Under the pieces are notes generated by a model. The model had not been told where the DNA came from. It was given only the letters and a program-made list of their open reading frames with translations, and did no database searches. Positions 15,581 through 25,343 of a stretch of 42,270 bases of DNA are shown here, one piece after another. The position numbers were made by a program, and so were the translations under genes. Numbering within the stretch: position 1 is the first letter of the stretch; each line of letters opens with the position of its first letter. This stretch comes from Parvibaculum sp. (GTDB lineage Bacteria > Pseudomonadota > Alphaproteobacteria > Parvibaculales > Parvibaculaceae). The DNA lies in the NCBI GenBank assembly GCA_019635955.1, contig JAHBYL010000022.1, positions 1-42,270 of the forward strand. Direction: 5' to 3'.

Positions 15581-16195
15581 TCAGTTGCGCTTCAGCATCT
15601 CGTCCCGCGCCTGTTCCGCGCGCGAGGCGCCGATCGCCGTTTCCACATGCTTCTCTTCTTCCGGCGGCGGCAGCACGGCGGGGAGGCCCAGCGCATCGAT
15701 CCAGAGTTCCCGCGTCCAGCCGGCGCTGTGATAGAGGTGGTGGTCCTCGTCATTGCCGATGATGTCGAGCGCCTCCTGCAGCGCTTCTTCCACCTTGCCC
15801 GTCGCGTTCTCGCAGGCATGCTCGATCAGCGTCCAGTTGAGGTGATCCTTCGTCTCCGCCAGCACCACGCATTCGCCGGCCACGAGCTGCGCCGCTTCCG
15901 GGTCGCCCGCCTTGAGCGCCATTTCCATCGCCTTCACGAGCGATGCGCCGAGATGCGCCACGACCACGCGCCCCGGCGTACTCTCCTCCGGGTCGAGCCC
16001 GAGCTTCTGGAACACGCCGAGCAGCGTCTTGTGGTGCTTGCGTGTTTCTTCCAGATAGCCTTCCCATTCCTCGTGCAGGTCTTCGTTGATCGCGCATTTC
16101 AGCGCCGTTTCGTAGACCTTGATGCCGCCGGCCTCCGTCTCGAGCGCCTGATAGAGCAATTCGTGAAGCTGATCCTTCTTGATTGCCTGTCCCAT
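15581..16195 (-). CDS. Ferritin-like helical-bundle protein
   Basis: The product is 204 aa. ATG 16195 is preceded by GGAGGA at good spacing, so the longer upstream frame is not used. The first helices read LHELLYQALETEAGGIKVYETALKC and LEETRKHHKTLLGVFQKLGLDPEEST; a later helix reads GECVVLAETKDHLNWTLIEHACENA, then DEDHHLYHSAGWTRELWI. The pattern resembles ferritin-like DUF892/YciF-type proteins, with Glu and His residues placed for metal binding, although the spacing is ExxxH rather than the classical ExxH. The C-terminal tail is acidic. A role in iron handling or stress is inferred only. It is convergent with the island and its repeat. Confidence 0.68.
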   Translation of the reverse strand: MGQAIKKDQLHELLYQALETEAGGIKVYETALKCAINEDLHEEWEGYLEETRKHHKTLLGVFQKLGLDPEESTPGRVVVAHLGASLVKAMEMALKAGDPEAAQLVAGECVVLAETKDHLNWTLIEHACENATGKVEEALQEALDIIGNDEDHHLYHSAGWTRELWIDALGLPAVLPPPEEEKHVETAIGASRAEQARDEMLKRN

Positions 16196-16303
16196 CTTGT
16201 CCTCCGGGGGTGCATGAGGCGCGCGAAATGCCGCGCGCCGTAGCGATGGAACGAAGTCCCCGCCTTGCTGTTCCCTCAAGACAAGCAGCCAATGGAGGAA
16301 CCC

Positions 16304-16471
16304 ATGCAGGACGAAAGGAACCCGTCGAAGGAACCCCTTGTTTATCCGGCAGGAAAGGCACGGCAGGGACAGATCGTGCTCAACACGCCCGCCCGCCGTT
16401 TCGTCTTCTTCGGCGGCCTTGTCGCCTTCGTCCTTCTTGCAATCGCGCTCCGCTTCTTCATTGCGCCCTGA
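16304..16471 (+). CDS. Small single-pass membrane protein
   Basis: The product is 55 aa. ATG 16304 follows GGAGGA by four bases; an in-frame ATG at 16265 is less well placed. Residues 1-28 are polar and basic, ending QIVLNTPARR, and residues 29-53 (FVFFGGLVAFVLLAIALRFF) form one clear transmembrane helix with a short tail, probably with the N-terminus in the cytoplasm. I do not recognise a characterised family. It is divergent from the ferritin-like gene, with 108 bases between the two starts, and convergent with the CBS-domain gene. Confidence 0.7.
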   Translation: MQDERNPSKEPLVYPAGKARQGQIVLNTPARRFVFFGGLVAFVLLAIALRFFIAP

Positions 16472-16499
16472 ACGCGAGGGGGAGGCGGGGCGAACGCAA

Positions 16500-16529
16500 A
16501 CGCCCCGCGGGCGCGGGCCCACGGGGCGT
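16500..16529. terminator. GC-rich hairpin between convergent genes
   Basis: ACGCCCCG (16500-16507) pairs with CGGGGCGT (16522-16529) around a 14-base loop. It lies between the convergent ends of the small membrane protein gene and the CBS gene, so it could stop transcription from either side. No T-run follows, so the terminator call is uncertain. Confidence 0.35.
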
Positions 16530-16553
16530 CGGCGTGAAACCCTGGCACGAGCC

Positions 16554-16982
16554 TCACGCGCCCTGGCTATGTGCGCCGCCCGGCTGCGAGGCGCCGTAAA
16601 GCGCCCTGTCGGCGCTGCCATTCGCCCGCACGATATCGGCCAGCGACAGCATGCCCACGAGCCGCTTGTCGTGATTGATCACGACGACGCGCCTCAGCCG
16701 GTTGTCGCTCATGTTCTTCTGCACCTCGTCGATCTCCTGATCGTCGAAGCAATACCTGATCTCCGGCGTCATCACCTCGCGGATCTTCGTGTCCGGGCCC
16801 TTGCCCTCGGCAATGGCGCGAATGGCGATGTCCCGGTCGGTAATCATGCCGACGAGCTTGTCGTTCTCGCCCACCGGAATGGCGCCGGCGTCGATCTGGG
16901 CAAGCGTGCGCGCCGCATCGCGGATCGTGTCCTCCGGATTGCAGACCTGCACATCTTGCGTCATGGCTTCGCTCACTTTCAT
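16554..16982 (-). CDS. Tandem CBS-domain protein
   Basis: The product is 142 aa. ATG 16982 has GGAGG seven bases upstream. Two CBS motifs fill the protein: residues 1-60 (MKVSEAMTQDVQVCNPEDTI to GMITDRDIAIRAIAEG) and residues 68-125 (VREVMTPEIRYCFDDQEI to GMLSLADIVRANG). Such paired CBS domains bind adenine nucleotides such as AMP, ATP or NAD and act as energy or stress sensors; alone, without an enzyme domain, they usually regulate a partner. The partner is not identifiable here. It is convergent with the small membrane protein gene. Confidence 0.9.
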   Translation of the reverse strand: MKVSEAMTQDVQVCNPEDTIRDAARTLAQIDAGAIPVGENDKLVGMITDRDIAIRAIAEGKGPDTKIREVMTPEIRYCFDDQEIDEVQKNMSDNRLRRVVVINHDKRLVGMLSLADIVRANGSADRALYGASQPGGAHSQGA

Positions 16983-17144
16983 GGCGGCCTCCGTCTGTCT
17001 GGGGGTTGGAACCTGCCGCCTCGGTGCGGCAGATACCGGACTCAACGGAAGCTCCCCGCTTCTGTTCCGCCAAGTGACAGACGGCAGCCGGCATAATCGC
17101 CGCTCATTTATCGCGGGTGCTGGAAGGCCGGAAAGGGAGAAAAA

Positions 17145-17219
<75 letters not shown>

Positions 17220-17423
17220 ATGCAGCGGGGCGGTGTGGCCCGCCCCGACCCGCGCCCGGGAGGCGCGGCAAGTCTCGCTCCGAATGGTAAATGAACCCTT
17301 GGGGCCCCGGCCGAAGCGGGGCTTTCCGAAGCGCGCGGAAAGTGCCATAGCAACCCCCCTCGCGCAAGGTGCCGCAACGCACTATCTTGCCCCCGAAGCG
17401 AAATCCCTATCCGAGAGAATTCC

Positions 17424-17594
17424 ATGAAAAAATCAGGTTCCGGCTTCGATTCCCGCACCCCCGGCGGCAAGGGGGCGGATCGCGCCTCCCAGACCCAGGA
17501 AGCCAAAGCCCGTCAGGCCCGCCTCGCAGAGGCGCTGCGCGACAATCTCAAGAAGCGCAAGAGCCAGACCCGCGCCCGCAAGGACGCGAAATAG
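17424..17594 (+). CDS. Small basic protein upstream of murA
   Basis: The product is 56 aa, MKKSGSGFDSRTPGGKGADR at the start, then QTQEAKARQARLAEALRDNLKKRKSQTRARKDAK. It is very rich in Lys and Arg with one long amphipathic helix. From memory, similar short basic proteins lie just ahead of murA in many alphaproteobacteria, which supports it being a real gene, but no function is known to me. A role in RNA or ribosome binding can be guessed from the charge only. A GAGAGAA sequence precedes ATG 17424. It lies about 120 bases before murA in the same direction. Confidence 0.68.
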   Translation: MKKSGSGFDSRTPGGKGADRASQTQEAKARQARLAEALRDNLKKRKSQTRARKDAK

Positions 17595-17714
17595 CCGGAT
17601 TGGGCCCGCGAAAAAGCCCCGATCCGGCGCGAGAAGGGCCGCCTCGCGCCCTCCCTCGTGACTCGGGGGCGGAGGCCCCCTATAAACCGGCAAACGCCTG
17701 ATCGGACACAAGTC

Positions 17715-18989
<1,275 letters not shown>

Positions 18990-18994
18990 GACCC

Positions 18995-19435
18995 ATGACG
19001 AAAGACCTTCGCCTTGTGGCCGAAGATGCCGCCGACCTCGAAGTGATTTCCGCCGCGCTGCAGGATGCGGTCCTGCAGGTGCGCGATCTCGCCTTCCTGC
19101 CGTCCACGCGCCGCTTCGCCTGCGTGGTGAACCGTTTTCGCTGGGAAGGCGAGGGTGCTGCCCGCCGCGCGAGCCATGAGCGCGTTCGCGCCGGCCTCCA
19201 TTTCGAGAATGTGCTCGCCGCCCGCGCGCGCAATATCGCTCAAGGTCGCCCGGAAGGCGTGCTCAATCTTCTAGCCATCCGCTTCGACGAGATGAACCCG
19301 CCTTCGGGCCTCGTCACGCTGGTCTTTTCCGGCGGCGCCGAGCTCCGCCTTGAGGTCGAGGCGCTCGAAGCCCATCTCTCCGATCTCGGCCTTGTCTGGG
19401 AAACGCCCAGCAAGCCCGAACACGATCTGGACTGA
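18995..19435 (+). CDS. DUF2948 family protein
   Basis: The product is 146 aa, starting five bases after murA and ending five bases before hisD. The sequence LRLVAEDAADLEVISAALQDAVLQVRDLAFLPSTRRFACVVNRFRWE and the ending LRLEVEALEAHLSDLGLVWETPSKPEHD match DUF2948, an alphaproteobacterial family always found near murA and hisD as far as I recall. It is soluble with an alpha/beta look. Function is unknown; the tight spacing indicates co-transcription. Confidence 0.85.
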   Translation: MTKDLRLVAEDAADLEVISAALQDAVLQVRDLAFLPSTRRFACVVNRFRWEGEGAARRASHERVRAGLHFENVLAARARNIAQGRPEGVLNLLAIRFDEMNPPSGLVTLVFSGGAELRLEVEALEAHLSDLGLVWETPSKPEHDLD

Positions 19436-19440
19436 ACGAA

Positions 19441-20736
19441 ATGCCCATTCGTCTGAACGCAAGGGACGCGAATTTCGAGGAGGCCTTCGCCGCGCTGCTC
19501 ACGGGCAAGCGCGAGGCATCCGTCGATGTGAACGACACGGTCGCGAAGATCGTGGCGGATGTCCGCGCGCGCGGTGACGAAGCGCTGGTCGAATACACGC
19601 GTCGCTTCGACCGCCTTCCCGATCTGACGGTCGAAACGCTCGCCATCCCGCAAAAGGATCTCGATGCCGCCGCCGCGTCCTGCGAACCGAAGACGCTCGA
19701 TGCGCTGAAGCTCGCCGCCGCCCGCATCGAGGCTTATCACATCCGCCAGCGGCCGGAAGATGCGCGCTTCACCGATGAGGCAGGCGTCGAGCTCGGCCAC
19801 CGCTGGACGCCCGTCGGCGCTGTCGGCCTTTACGTGCCGGGCGGCACCGCGAATTATCCAAGCTCCGTCCTGATGAATGCGATCCCGGCGAAAGTCGCGG
19901 GCGTGAAGCGCATCGTCATGGTCGTGCCGACGCCGGGTGGCGTGGTGAACCCGCTGGTGCTTGCCGCCGCGAAACTTGCCGGTGTCAGCGAAGTCTACCG
20001 TGTCGGCGGCGCGCAGGCCGTTGCCGCGCTGGCTTATGGCACGAAGACGATTGCACCCGTCGACAAGATCGTCGGCCCCGGCAATGCCTTTGTCGCCGCC
20101 GCCAAGCGTCAGGTCTTCGGTCAGGTCGGCATCGACATGATCGCGGGCCCGTCTGAAATTCTCGTCGTCGCCGATGGCAAGAACGATCCCGAATGGATCG
20201 CCGCCGATCTTCTCTCGCAGGCCGAGCACGATGAAAGCTCGCAATCGATCCTGATCACGGACGATGCCGCTTTCGCCGCCCGCGTCGAGGAAGCTGTGGA
20301 GCGCCAGTTGAAGGCGCTGCCGCGCGAGACCACCGCCACGAAAAGCTGGGCCGATTTCGGCGCCATCATTCTGGTGGAGAAGCTTGACGACGCCGCGCCG
20401 CTGGTCGACCGCCTCGCGCCCGAACATCTCGAACTCGCGGTCGATGATGCCGAATCCCTGCTCGCGAAAATCGCGAATGCAGGCGCCGTCTTCCTCGGCC
20501 GCTACACGCCGGAAGCGATCGGCGATTATGTGGCGGGCTCGAACCACGTGCTGCCCACCGCGCGCTCGGCGCGCTTCTCCTCGGGCCTCAATGTGCTCGA
20601 CTTCATGAAGCGCACCTCCATCGTCCGCTGCGACGCCGATGCGCTCCGCGCCATCGGCCCCGCCGCCGTCGCGCTCGCCGAAGCCGAAGGCCTCGACGCC
20701 CACCTCCGCTCCGTGGCGATCAGATTGAACCTGTGA
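19441..20736 (+). CDS. hisD: Histidinol dehydrogenase
   Basis: The product is 431 aa. It oxidises L-histidinol to L-histidine in two NAD-dependent steps. Signatures include GLYVPGGTANYPSSVLMNAIPAKVAG, GNAFVAAAKRQVFGQVGIDMIAGPSE, LSQAEHDESSQSIL (Zn-binding Gln/His region), LAPEHLEL (catalytic Glu-His) and VAGSNHVLPT. It is the only his gene in the window; its place between DUF2948 and UPF0262 is the usual alphaproteobacterial arrangement. A cluster of hairpins follows the stop. Confidence 0.97.
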   Translation: MPIRLNARDANFEEAFAALLTGKREASVDVNDTVAKIVADVRARGDEALVEYTRRFDRLPDLTVETLAIPQKDLDAAAASCEPKTLDALKLAAARIEAYHIRQRPEDARFTDEAGVELGHRWTPVGAVGLYVPGGTANYPSSVLMNAIPAKVAGVKRIVMVVPTPGGVVNPLVLAAAKLAGVSEVYRVGGAQAVAALAYGTKTIAPVDKIVGPGNAFVAAAKRQVFGQVGIDMIAGPSEILVVADGKNDPEWIAADLLSQAEHDESSQSILITDDAAFAARVEEAVERQLKALPRETTATKSWADFGAIILVEKLDDAAPLVDRLAPEHLELAVDDAESLLAKIANAGAVFLGRYTPEAIGDYVAGSNHVLPTARSARFSSGLNVLDFMKRTSIVRCDADALRAIGPAAVALAEAEGLDAHLRSVAIRLNL

Positions 20737-20743
20737 CTCTTCT

Positions 20744-20830
20744 CCCTCTCCCCAAGGGGGAGAGGGGTGAGAGGCAATAGCAAAAGGTCCGGTGGACCTT
20801 TTGCTGTCTCGAACGCCCACCGAAGGTGGG
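20744..20830. repeat. Triple-hairpin intergenic repeat after hisD
   Basis: Three adjacent stem-loops fill most of the 173-bp gap between hisD and the UPF0262 gene: CCCTCTCCCC (20744-20753) with GGGGAGAGGG (20757-20766); AGCAAAAGGTCC (20779-20790) with its 12-bp complement (20794-20805); CCCACC (20816-20821) with GGTGGG (20825-20830). The style matches the palindromic extragenic repeats of GC-rich proteobacteria. It may protect or separate the transcripts on either side. Confidence 0.7.
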
Positions 20831-20909
20831 AAGGGTGAGGGGGGGAGCGACACAACGGGCCGCCCAATCGCTCGCTTCCTTCGCCCAAATCGGCTTAAAC
20901 TGCGCCACC

Positions 20910-21434
20910 ATGTCAGACCGTGCAGCAGATGATGAAGCAAGCGGCGCCCCGGCCATGCCGGCAGGCGAGAACTACCGCATTGCCGATCTCGTGCTGGACG
21001 AGCATTCCGTCGTCCGCCGCAGCCCCGATGTCGAGCATGAGCGGAAGGTCGCGATCTTCGATCTGCTGGAGGAAAACAGCTTCGCCCCCGTCGGCAGCGA
21101 TGGCGGGCCCTATGTCCTTCATCTCGCCATCGAGGAAAACCGCCTCGTCTTCGACATCCGCCTCGAAGGCGATGTGCCGCATGGCAAGGTGCTGCTCTCG
21201 CTGACGCCCTTCCGCAAGATCATCAAGGACTATTTCCTGATCTGCGAAAGCTATTACGACGCGATCAAGACGGCAGCCCCCGCCCAGATCGAGGCGATCG
21301 ACATGGGCCGCCGCGGCCTCCACAACGAAGGCTCGCAAACGCTGAAAGACCGCCTCGCGGGCAAGATCGAAATGGATTTCGACACGGCGCGGCGTCTGTT
21401 CACGCTGATCTGTGTATTGCATATCAAGGGATGA
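20910..21434 (+). CDS. UPF0262 family protein
   Basis: The product is 174 aa. [37 protein letters not shown] and the C-terminal [46 protein letters not shown] are the UPF0262 hallmarks. The family is confined largely to alphaproteobacteria, lies beside hisD, and has no known function. The start is taken at 20910 because the frame upstream runs through the hairpin repeat. The stop overlaps the next gene as ATGA, showing translational coupling with the phosphatase-like gene. Confidence 0.88.
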   Translation: MSDRAADDEASGAPAMPAGENYRIADLVLDEHSVVRRSPDVEHERKVAIFDLLEENSFAPVGSDGGPYVLHLAIEENRLVFDIRLEGDVPHGKVLLSLTPFRKIIKDYFLICESYYDAIKTAAPAQIEAIDMGRRGLHNEGSQTLKDRLAGKIEMDFDTARRLFTLICVLHIKG

Positions 21435-21922
21435 GCGACGTGACGAAGCCGGGCGCCAATGCGGAACGAAAGCCGGTGCTGCCGGGCTCCGTTCTCTTTG
21501 CCTGCAATCTCAACACGGTTCGCTCGTCCATGGCCGAGGCGATCCTGAAGAAGCTCCACGGCAATCGCATCTATGTCGATTCGGCAGGCGTCGCCCCCGC
21601 CGAGGAGCCCGATCCCTTCACGGCCGAAGTGCTGCGCGAGGAAGGCTTCACTCCGTCGGCAAGCGGCCCGAAGGGCTTCGACGATCTCGATGAGACGAGC
21701 TTCGATCTCATTGTCGCCCTTACGCCCGAAGCCCGCGCCAAGGCCGAGGAGTTGACCCGTTCTTCCGCCACCGATGTCGAATTCTGGGAGGTCGGCGATC
21801 CGCTCGCTGCCCCCACCGGTGGCAATCGCGACCGCCGCCTCGCTGCCTACCGGGAGCTCAGGGACAAGCTGCGCGGCTATATCGAAAGCCGCTTCGGCCG
21901 GGCGGGCGCCGCCACAGGATAA
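21431..21922 (+). CDS. Low-molecular-weight protein tyrosine phosphatase family protein
   Basis: The product is 163 aa. The phosphate loop is CNLNTVRS (CX5RS) near residues 25-32, within [19 protein letters not shown], and the general acid Asp is in [11 protein letters not shown] near residue 119. The fold is that of low-Mr phosphatases and thioredoxin-coupled arsenate reductases; the typical arsenate-reductase cysteine pair is not seen, so a phosphatase is more likely. The substrate is unknown. It is coupled by ATGA overlap to the UPF0262 gene. Confidence 0.87.
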   Translation: MSDVTKPGANAERKPVLPGSVLFACNLNTVRSSMAEAILKKLHGNRIYVDSAGVAPAEEPDPFTAEVLREEGFTPSASGPKGFDDLDETSFDLIVALTPEARAKAEELTRSSATDVEFWEVGDPLAAPTGGNRDRRLAAYRELRDKLRGYIESRFGRAGAATG

Positions 21923-22011
21923 TCTTCCGTGCGGGGACGGATCGTCCATCAATCTGCCGCATTCTGGATGATATAAGAGTGCCGCAACATTCGACGGGGA
22001 GGGCATTGCCC

Positions 22012-22737
22012 ATGAAATCCATTTTCGCAATCGTGGCCGCGCTGGTTCTTGGCCTTGGTATCGCGCTTGGCGGCTATCTCGCAGGCGACGGGCTCGTGAA
22101 GTCCCGCCTCGGCGACCGCTCCATTTCCGTGAAGGGCCTCTCCGAGCGGGAGGTGAAGGCCGATCTCGCGCTCTGGGCGCTCCGCTTCGTCGTCACCGGC
22201 AACGACCTCGCCACCACCCAGGCCGATGTGAAGCGCAACGCGGACATCGTCAATGGCTTCCTGAAGACGCACGGCTTCGCCGACGAGGAAATCGAGCGGC
22301 AGGCGCCGCAGGTGACAGACCGCCTCGCCCAGATGTATTCGAGTGGCGAGTTCAATACCCGCTTCATCATTGCCCAGCAGATCGTGCTGCGCACCGCCGA
22401 TGTGGACAAGGTGGCCGCCGCCAATCGCGACACCAGCGCGCTGGTGGAGCAGGGCGTCGTCCTCTCCAATGAATATGGCCCCGTCCGCCCGTCCTATCTC
22501 TTCACCGGCATTGCGGACATAAAGCCCGAAATGCTGGAAGAGGCGACCATCCGCGCCCGCGAGGCGGCGGAGACCTTCGCCGCCGATTCCGGCTCCCGCC
22601 TCGGCGGCATCCGCCGCGCCTGGCAGGGCCAGTTCATGATCCTGCCCCGCGACGACACGCCGGGCGCTCAGGAGAGCGAGCAGATCATGAAAACCGTCCG
22701 CGTCGTCTCCACGGTCGACTACCTTCTGGTCGACTGA
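22012..22737 (+). CDS. SIMPL (DUF541) domain protein
   Basis: The product is 241 aa starting at ATG 22012 with GGGAGG upstream. An N-terminal hydrophobic helix (IFAIVAALVLGLGIALGGYLAG) is an uncleaved anchor or signal. The rest has the SIMPL pattern, SISVKGLSEREVKADLALWALRF, ADIVNGFLKTHGFADEEIERQ, and a late EEATIRAREAAETFAADSGSRLGGIRRAWQG. SIMPL proteins lie on the periplasmic side and are linked to stress tolerance, with no settled biochemistry. It sits between the phosphatase gene and infA, which I recall as closer neighbours in many relatives. Confidence 0.88.
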   Translation: MKSIFAIVAALVLGLGIALGGYLAGDGLVKSRLGDRSISVKGLSEREVKADLALWALRFVVTGNDLATTQADVKRNADIVNGFLKTHGFADEEIERQAPQVTDRLAQMYSSGEFNTRFIIAQQIVLRTADVDKVAAANRDTSALVEQGVVLSNEYGPVRPSYLFTGIADIKPEMLEEATIRAREAAETFAADSGSRLGGIRRAWQGQFMILPRDDTPGAQESEQIMKTVRVVSTVDYLLVD

Positions 22738-22746
22738 GCCAAAAAG

Positions 22747-22813
22747 GCCGGAAAATCAACTATTTGGGCCCGGTCCGCGCGTCTTTTCGCGGGCCGGGCA
22801 CTTGATTTCCGGC
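22747..22813 (+). promoter_or_regulatory. Long two-tier hairpin in the infA leader
   Basis: An inner stem of 12 pairs with one G-U (22768-22779 with 22788-22799, loop CGTCTTTT) sits inside an outer stem (GCCGGAAAATCAA at 22747-22759 with TTGATTTCCGGC at 22802-22813, one bulge). It begins 10 bases after the SIMPL stop and ends 44 bases before infA. No T-run follows, so it may be a leader structure, an RNA-processing site or a weak terminator of the SIMPL transcript. Confidence 0.55.
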
Positions 22814-22857
22814 GGCTTTCTGACCATTCTTCCGGCCAAATTTCCAAAGGATGCTGA

Positions 22858-23076
22858 ATGGCCAAGGAAGAAATGCTCGAGTTTCCGGGCGTGGTGACGG
22901 AACTGCTGCCCAATGCCACGTTCCGCGTAAAGCTCGAGAACGAACACGAGATCATCGCTCACACCGCCGGCAAGATGCGCAAGAACCGCATCCGTGTGCT
23001 CGCGGGCGACAAGGTGCTTGTCGAAATGACGCCCTATGACCTGACGAAGGGCCGGATCACCTACCGGTTCAAGTGA
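22858..23076 (+). CDS. infA: Translation initiation factor IF-1
   Basis: The product is 72 aa, exactly IF-1 length. [69 protein letters not shown] is the S1-like OB fold of IF-1, which binds the ribosomal A site of the 30S subunit during initiation. AAAGGA precedes the ATG by seven bases. It leads a tight run with maf, rng and yacG and has a large hairpin in its leader. Confidence 0.98.
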   Translation: MAKEEMLEFPGVVTELLPNATFRVKLENEHEIIAHTAGKMRKNRIRVLAGDKVLVEMTPYDLTKGRITYRFK

Positions 23077-23083
23077 CGTCCCG

Positions 23084-23683
23084 GTGCCGGTAGAGGGCGC
23101 AAATCCCCGCCTCATCCTCGCCAGCGCCTCGCCGCGCCGGCTCTCCCTGCTCCGCCAGATCGGCGTCGAGCCGGATGAGGTCCACGCCGCCGGTCTCGAC
23201 GAAACGCCGCTGAAGGGCGAGCTGCCGCGCCTTCATGCCGCGCGCCTCGCCCGCGAAAAGGCGGAGGCCGTCGCCGCGTCGCACCCCGATGCGCTGGTGC
23301 TCGGCGCGGACACGGTCGTCGCCTGCGGCCGCCGCATCCTGCCGAAAACGGAAACGGAAGCCGAAGCCCGCGCCTGCCTCGCGCTTCTCTCGGGCCGCGC
23401 ACACCGAGTCTACACCGCCATCCATCTCGTCTCGCCCGCCCGCACCGTCTCGCGCATCAGCGAATCCCGCGTCACCTTCAAGCGCCTGTCGGATGAGGAG
23501 ATCGCCGCCTATCTCGCCAGTGGCGAATGGCAGGGCAAGGCCGGCGGCTATGCCATTCAGGGCCGCGCCGCGCTTTTCGTCCGCGCGCTATCCGGCTCCC
23601 ACTCATCCGTGGTGGGATTGCCGCTCTTTGAGGTGGGCCAGCTTCTCGCAGGCGCAGGATATAGCCTCGCTTCGATGGGCTGA
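23084..23683 (+). CDS. maf: Maf family nucleoside triphosphate pyrophosphatase
   Basis: The product is 199 aa with a GTG start seven bases after infA. Signatures are LILASASPRRLSLLRQIGV, LVLGADTVVACGRRILPKT with the catalytic Asp, the central VTFKRLSDEEIAAYL, and QGRAALFVRALSGSHSSVVGLPL. Maf enzymes hydrolyse non-canonical or modified nucleotides such as dTTP, UTP or pseudo-UTP to monophosphates, and affect septum formation when overproduced. The infA-maf-rng-yacG order is a common alphaproteobacterial block. Confidence 0.95.
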   Translation: MPVEGANPRLILASASPRRLSLLRQIGVEPDEVHAAGLDETPLKGELPRLHAARLAREKAEAVAASHPDALVLGADTVVACGRRILPKTETEAEARACLALLSGRAHRVYTAIHLVSPARTVSRISESRVTFKRLSDEEIAAYLASGEWQGKAGGYAIQGRAALFVRALSGSHSSVVGLPLFEVGQLLAGAGYSLASMG

Positions 23684-23806
23684 CGCACCTATCATCTGCG
23701 CTTACAACAGTGTTAGGATCGCTGAAACAGATGATCTGGAGCGATCGAGGGTGAATAGGGAGCTTTCGTCTGCGTGGGGGCGCGGCGATTGCGAGCCAGG
23801 GGTTCT

Positions 23807-25327
23807 ATGTCCGAAGAAGTGTTGATCAATGTAGGCCCCGGCGAAACGCGGGTGGCCATCGTCGAGGATGGACGTCCCGTGGAACTGTTCCTTGAACGGA
23901 CCATGGAAGACGATCTGAAGGCGAAGACGGGCCGCGCCGGCCATTCGCTCATCGGCAATATCTTTCTCGGCCGCGTGCAGCGGGTGCTGCCGGGCATGCA
24001 GGCTGCCTTCGTGGAAGTGGGGCTCGAACGCGCGGGCTTCCTCGGTGCGCGCGAGGCGCGCTGCCTCTGCGAGTTGACCGGGCTCGATGAAGGCGCGCTG
24101 CCGCCCATCAGCGCCTGCGTCCATGAAGGTCAGGCCATTCTCGTGCAGGCCGTGAAAGACCCGATCGGCGACAAGGGCGCGCGCCTTTCTGCGAATGTCA
24201 CGATTCCCGGCCGCCTTCTCGTGCTGGTGCCGAACCAGTCGGGCGTCGCGCTCTCGCGCCGCATCGAGGATGAGGATGAGCGCGCGAGATTGACCGCGCT
24301 TGTCGAGGAAATGGTCGAACGCTTCAATCCGATGGGCGTCACCGGCGAGCCGGCAGGCTTCATCGTCCGCACCGCCGCCATCGGCGCAACGTCGGAAGAC
24401 ATCGCCGCCGACGCGCGCCAGCTCGCCGAGGAGTGGCGCAAGGTCCGCGAGACCGAAAGGAAATCCGTGCCGCCCAGCGTCGTCTTCCACGATCTCGATC
24501 CCGTCTCGAAGACGCTGCGCGATTGCGTGAATGCGCAGACCTCCCGCGTGCTGATCGATTGCGCCGATGCCTTCACCGAGGCGCAGAATTATTGCCGCCG
24601 CGCCATGCCCGAAATGCTCGACCGCGTACAATTGTTCAACGGCCCCGGCGACCTCTTCTCGCTTTACGATGTCGATGGCGAGATCGAGGCCGCGCTCGAG
24701 CCCCGCGCCGAGCTTCCCTCGGGCGGCTGGATCACTATCGAAACGACGGAGGCGCTGACCGCGATCGACGTGAATTCCGGCCGCTACACGGCGGCAACCG
24801 GCCTTGAGGAAACGAGCGTCAAGATCAACCTCGAAGCCGTGGAAGAGATTGTCTACCAGCTTCGCCTGCGGGGCACCGGCGGCCTCATCGTCATCGACTT
24901 CATCCACCTGAACAATCCCGACAACATCCAGAAGGTGCTGGATGCGCTCAACACCGGCTTCGCGAAGGATCGCGTCCCGACGCAAATTTCCGGCATGTCG
25001 GAATTCGGCCTTGTCGAGATGACGCGAAAGCGCGTCCGCGAGCCGCTGGACAAGCTCTTGACCGAGCCCGCCTTCCCGCATGGCCGCCCGCGGCGGAAAA
25101 CCTGCGCCACCGTCGCGAACGATCTCCTGCGCAAGATCGCGCGCGAGGCCGCCGCCGCGCCCGGCCGCGCTCTTGTCGCCCGCGCCTCGCCCGAAGTGGT
25201 GGACTGGCTCGAACGCGGCAATCCCTATCTTGTGGAGCGCCTGCGCCGCCGCGTGCCGGCGGAAGTGAGTCTCATCGGCGAGCCCGCCTATTCGCGCGAG
25301 AAGATCGATGTCGGCGCGCTGCAATAA
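23807..25327 (+). CDS. rng: Ribonuclease E/G family protein lacking the Zn-link cysteines
   Basis: The product is 506 aa, RNase G-like in length. The start at 23807 gives MSEEVLINVGPGETRVAIVEDG, the family N-terminus. The S1 domain is GHSLIGNIFLGRVQRVLPGMQAAFVEVGLERAGFL (about residues 44-80). Catalytic Asp321 (ALTAIDVNSG) and Asp364 (LIVIDFIHL) are 43 residues apart, exactly as Asp303 and Asp346 in E. coli RNase E. The Zn-link CPxC, expected 58 residues after the second Asp, reads Ala422-Phe-Pro-His425, so both Cys are missing. It probably still cleaves single-stranded RNA, but tetramerisation through zinc is doubtful. Confidence 0.9.
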   Translation: MSEEVLINVGPGETRVAIVEDGRPVELFLERTMEDDLKAKTGRAGHSLIGNIFLGRVQRVLPGMQAAFVEVGLERAGFLGAREARCLCELTGLDEGALPPISACVHEGQAILVQAVKDPIGDKGARLSANVTIPGRLLVLVPNQSGVALSRRIEDEDERARLTALVEEMVERFNPMGVTGEPAGFIVRTAAIGATSEDIAADARQLAEEWRKVRETERKSVPPSVVFHDLDPVSKTLRDCVNAQTSRVLIDCADAFTEAQNYCRRAMPEMLDRVQLFNGPGDLFSLYDVDGEIEAALEPRAELPSGGWITIETTEALTAIDVNSGRYTAATGLEETSVKINLEAVEEIVYQLRLRGTGGLIVIDFIHLNNPDNIQKVLDALNTGFAKDRVPTQISGMSEFGLVEMTRKRVREPLDKLLTEPAFPHGRPRRKTCATVANDLLRKIAREAAAAPGRALVARASPEVVDWLERGNPYLVERLRRRVPAEVSLIGEPAYSREKIDVGALQ

Positions 25328-25343
25328 CGCTCGGGGGGCTTCC

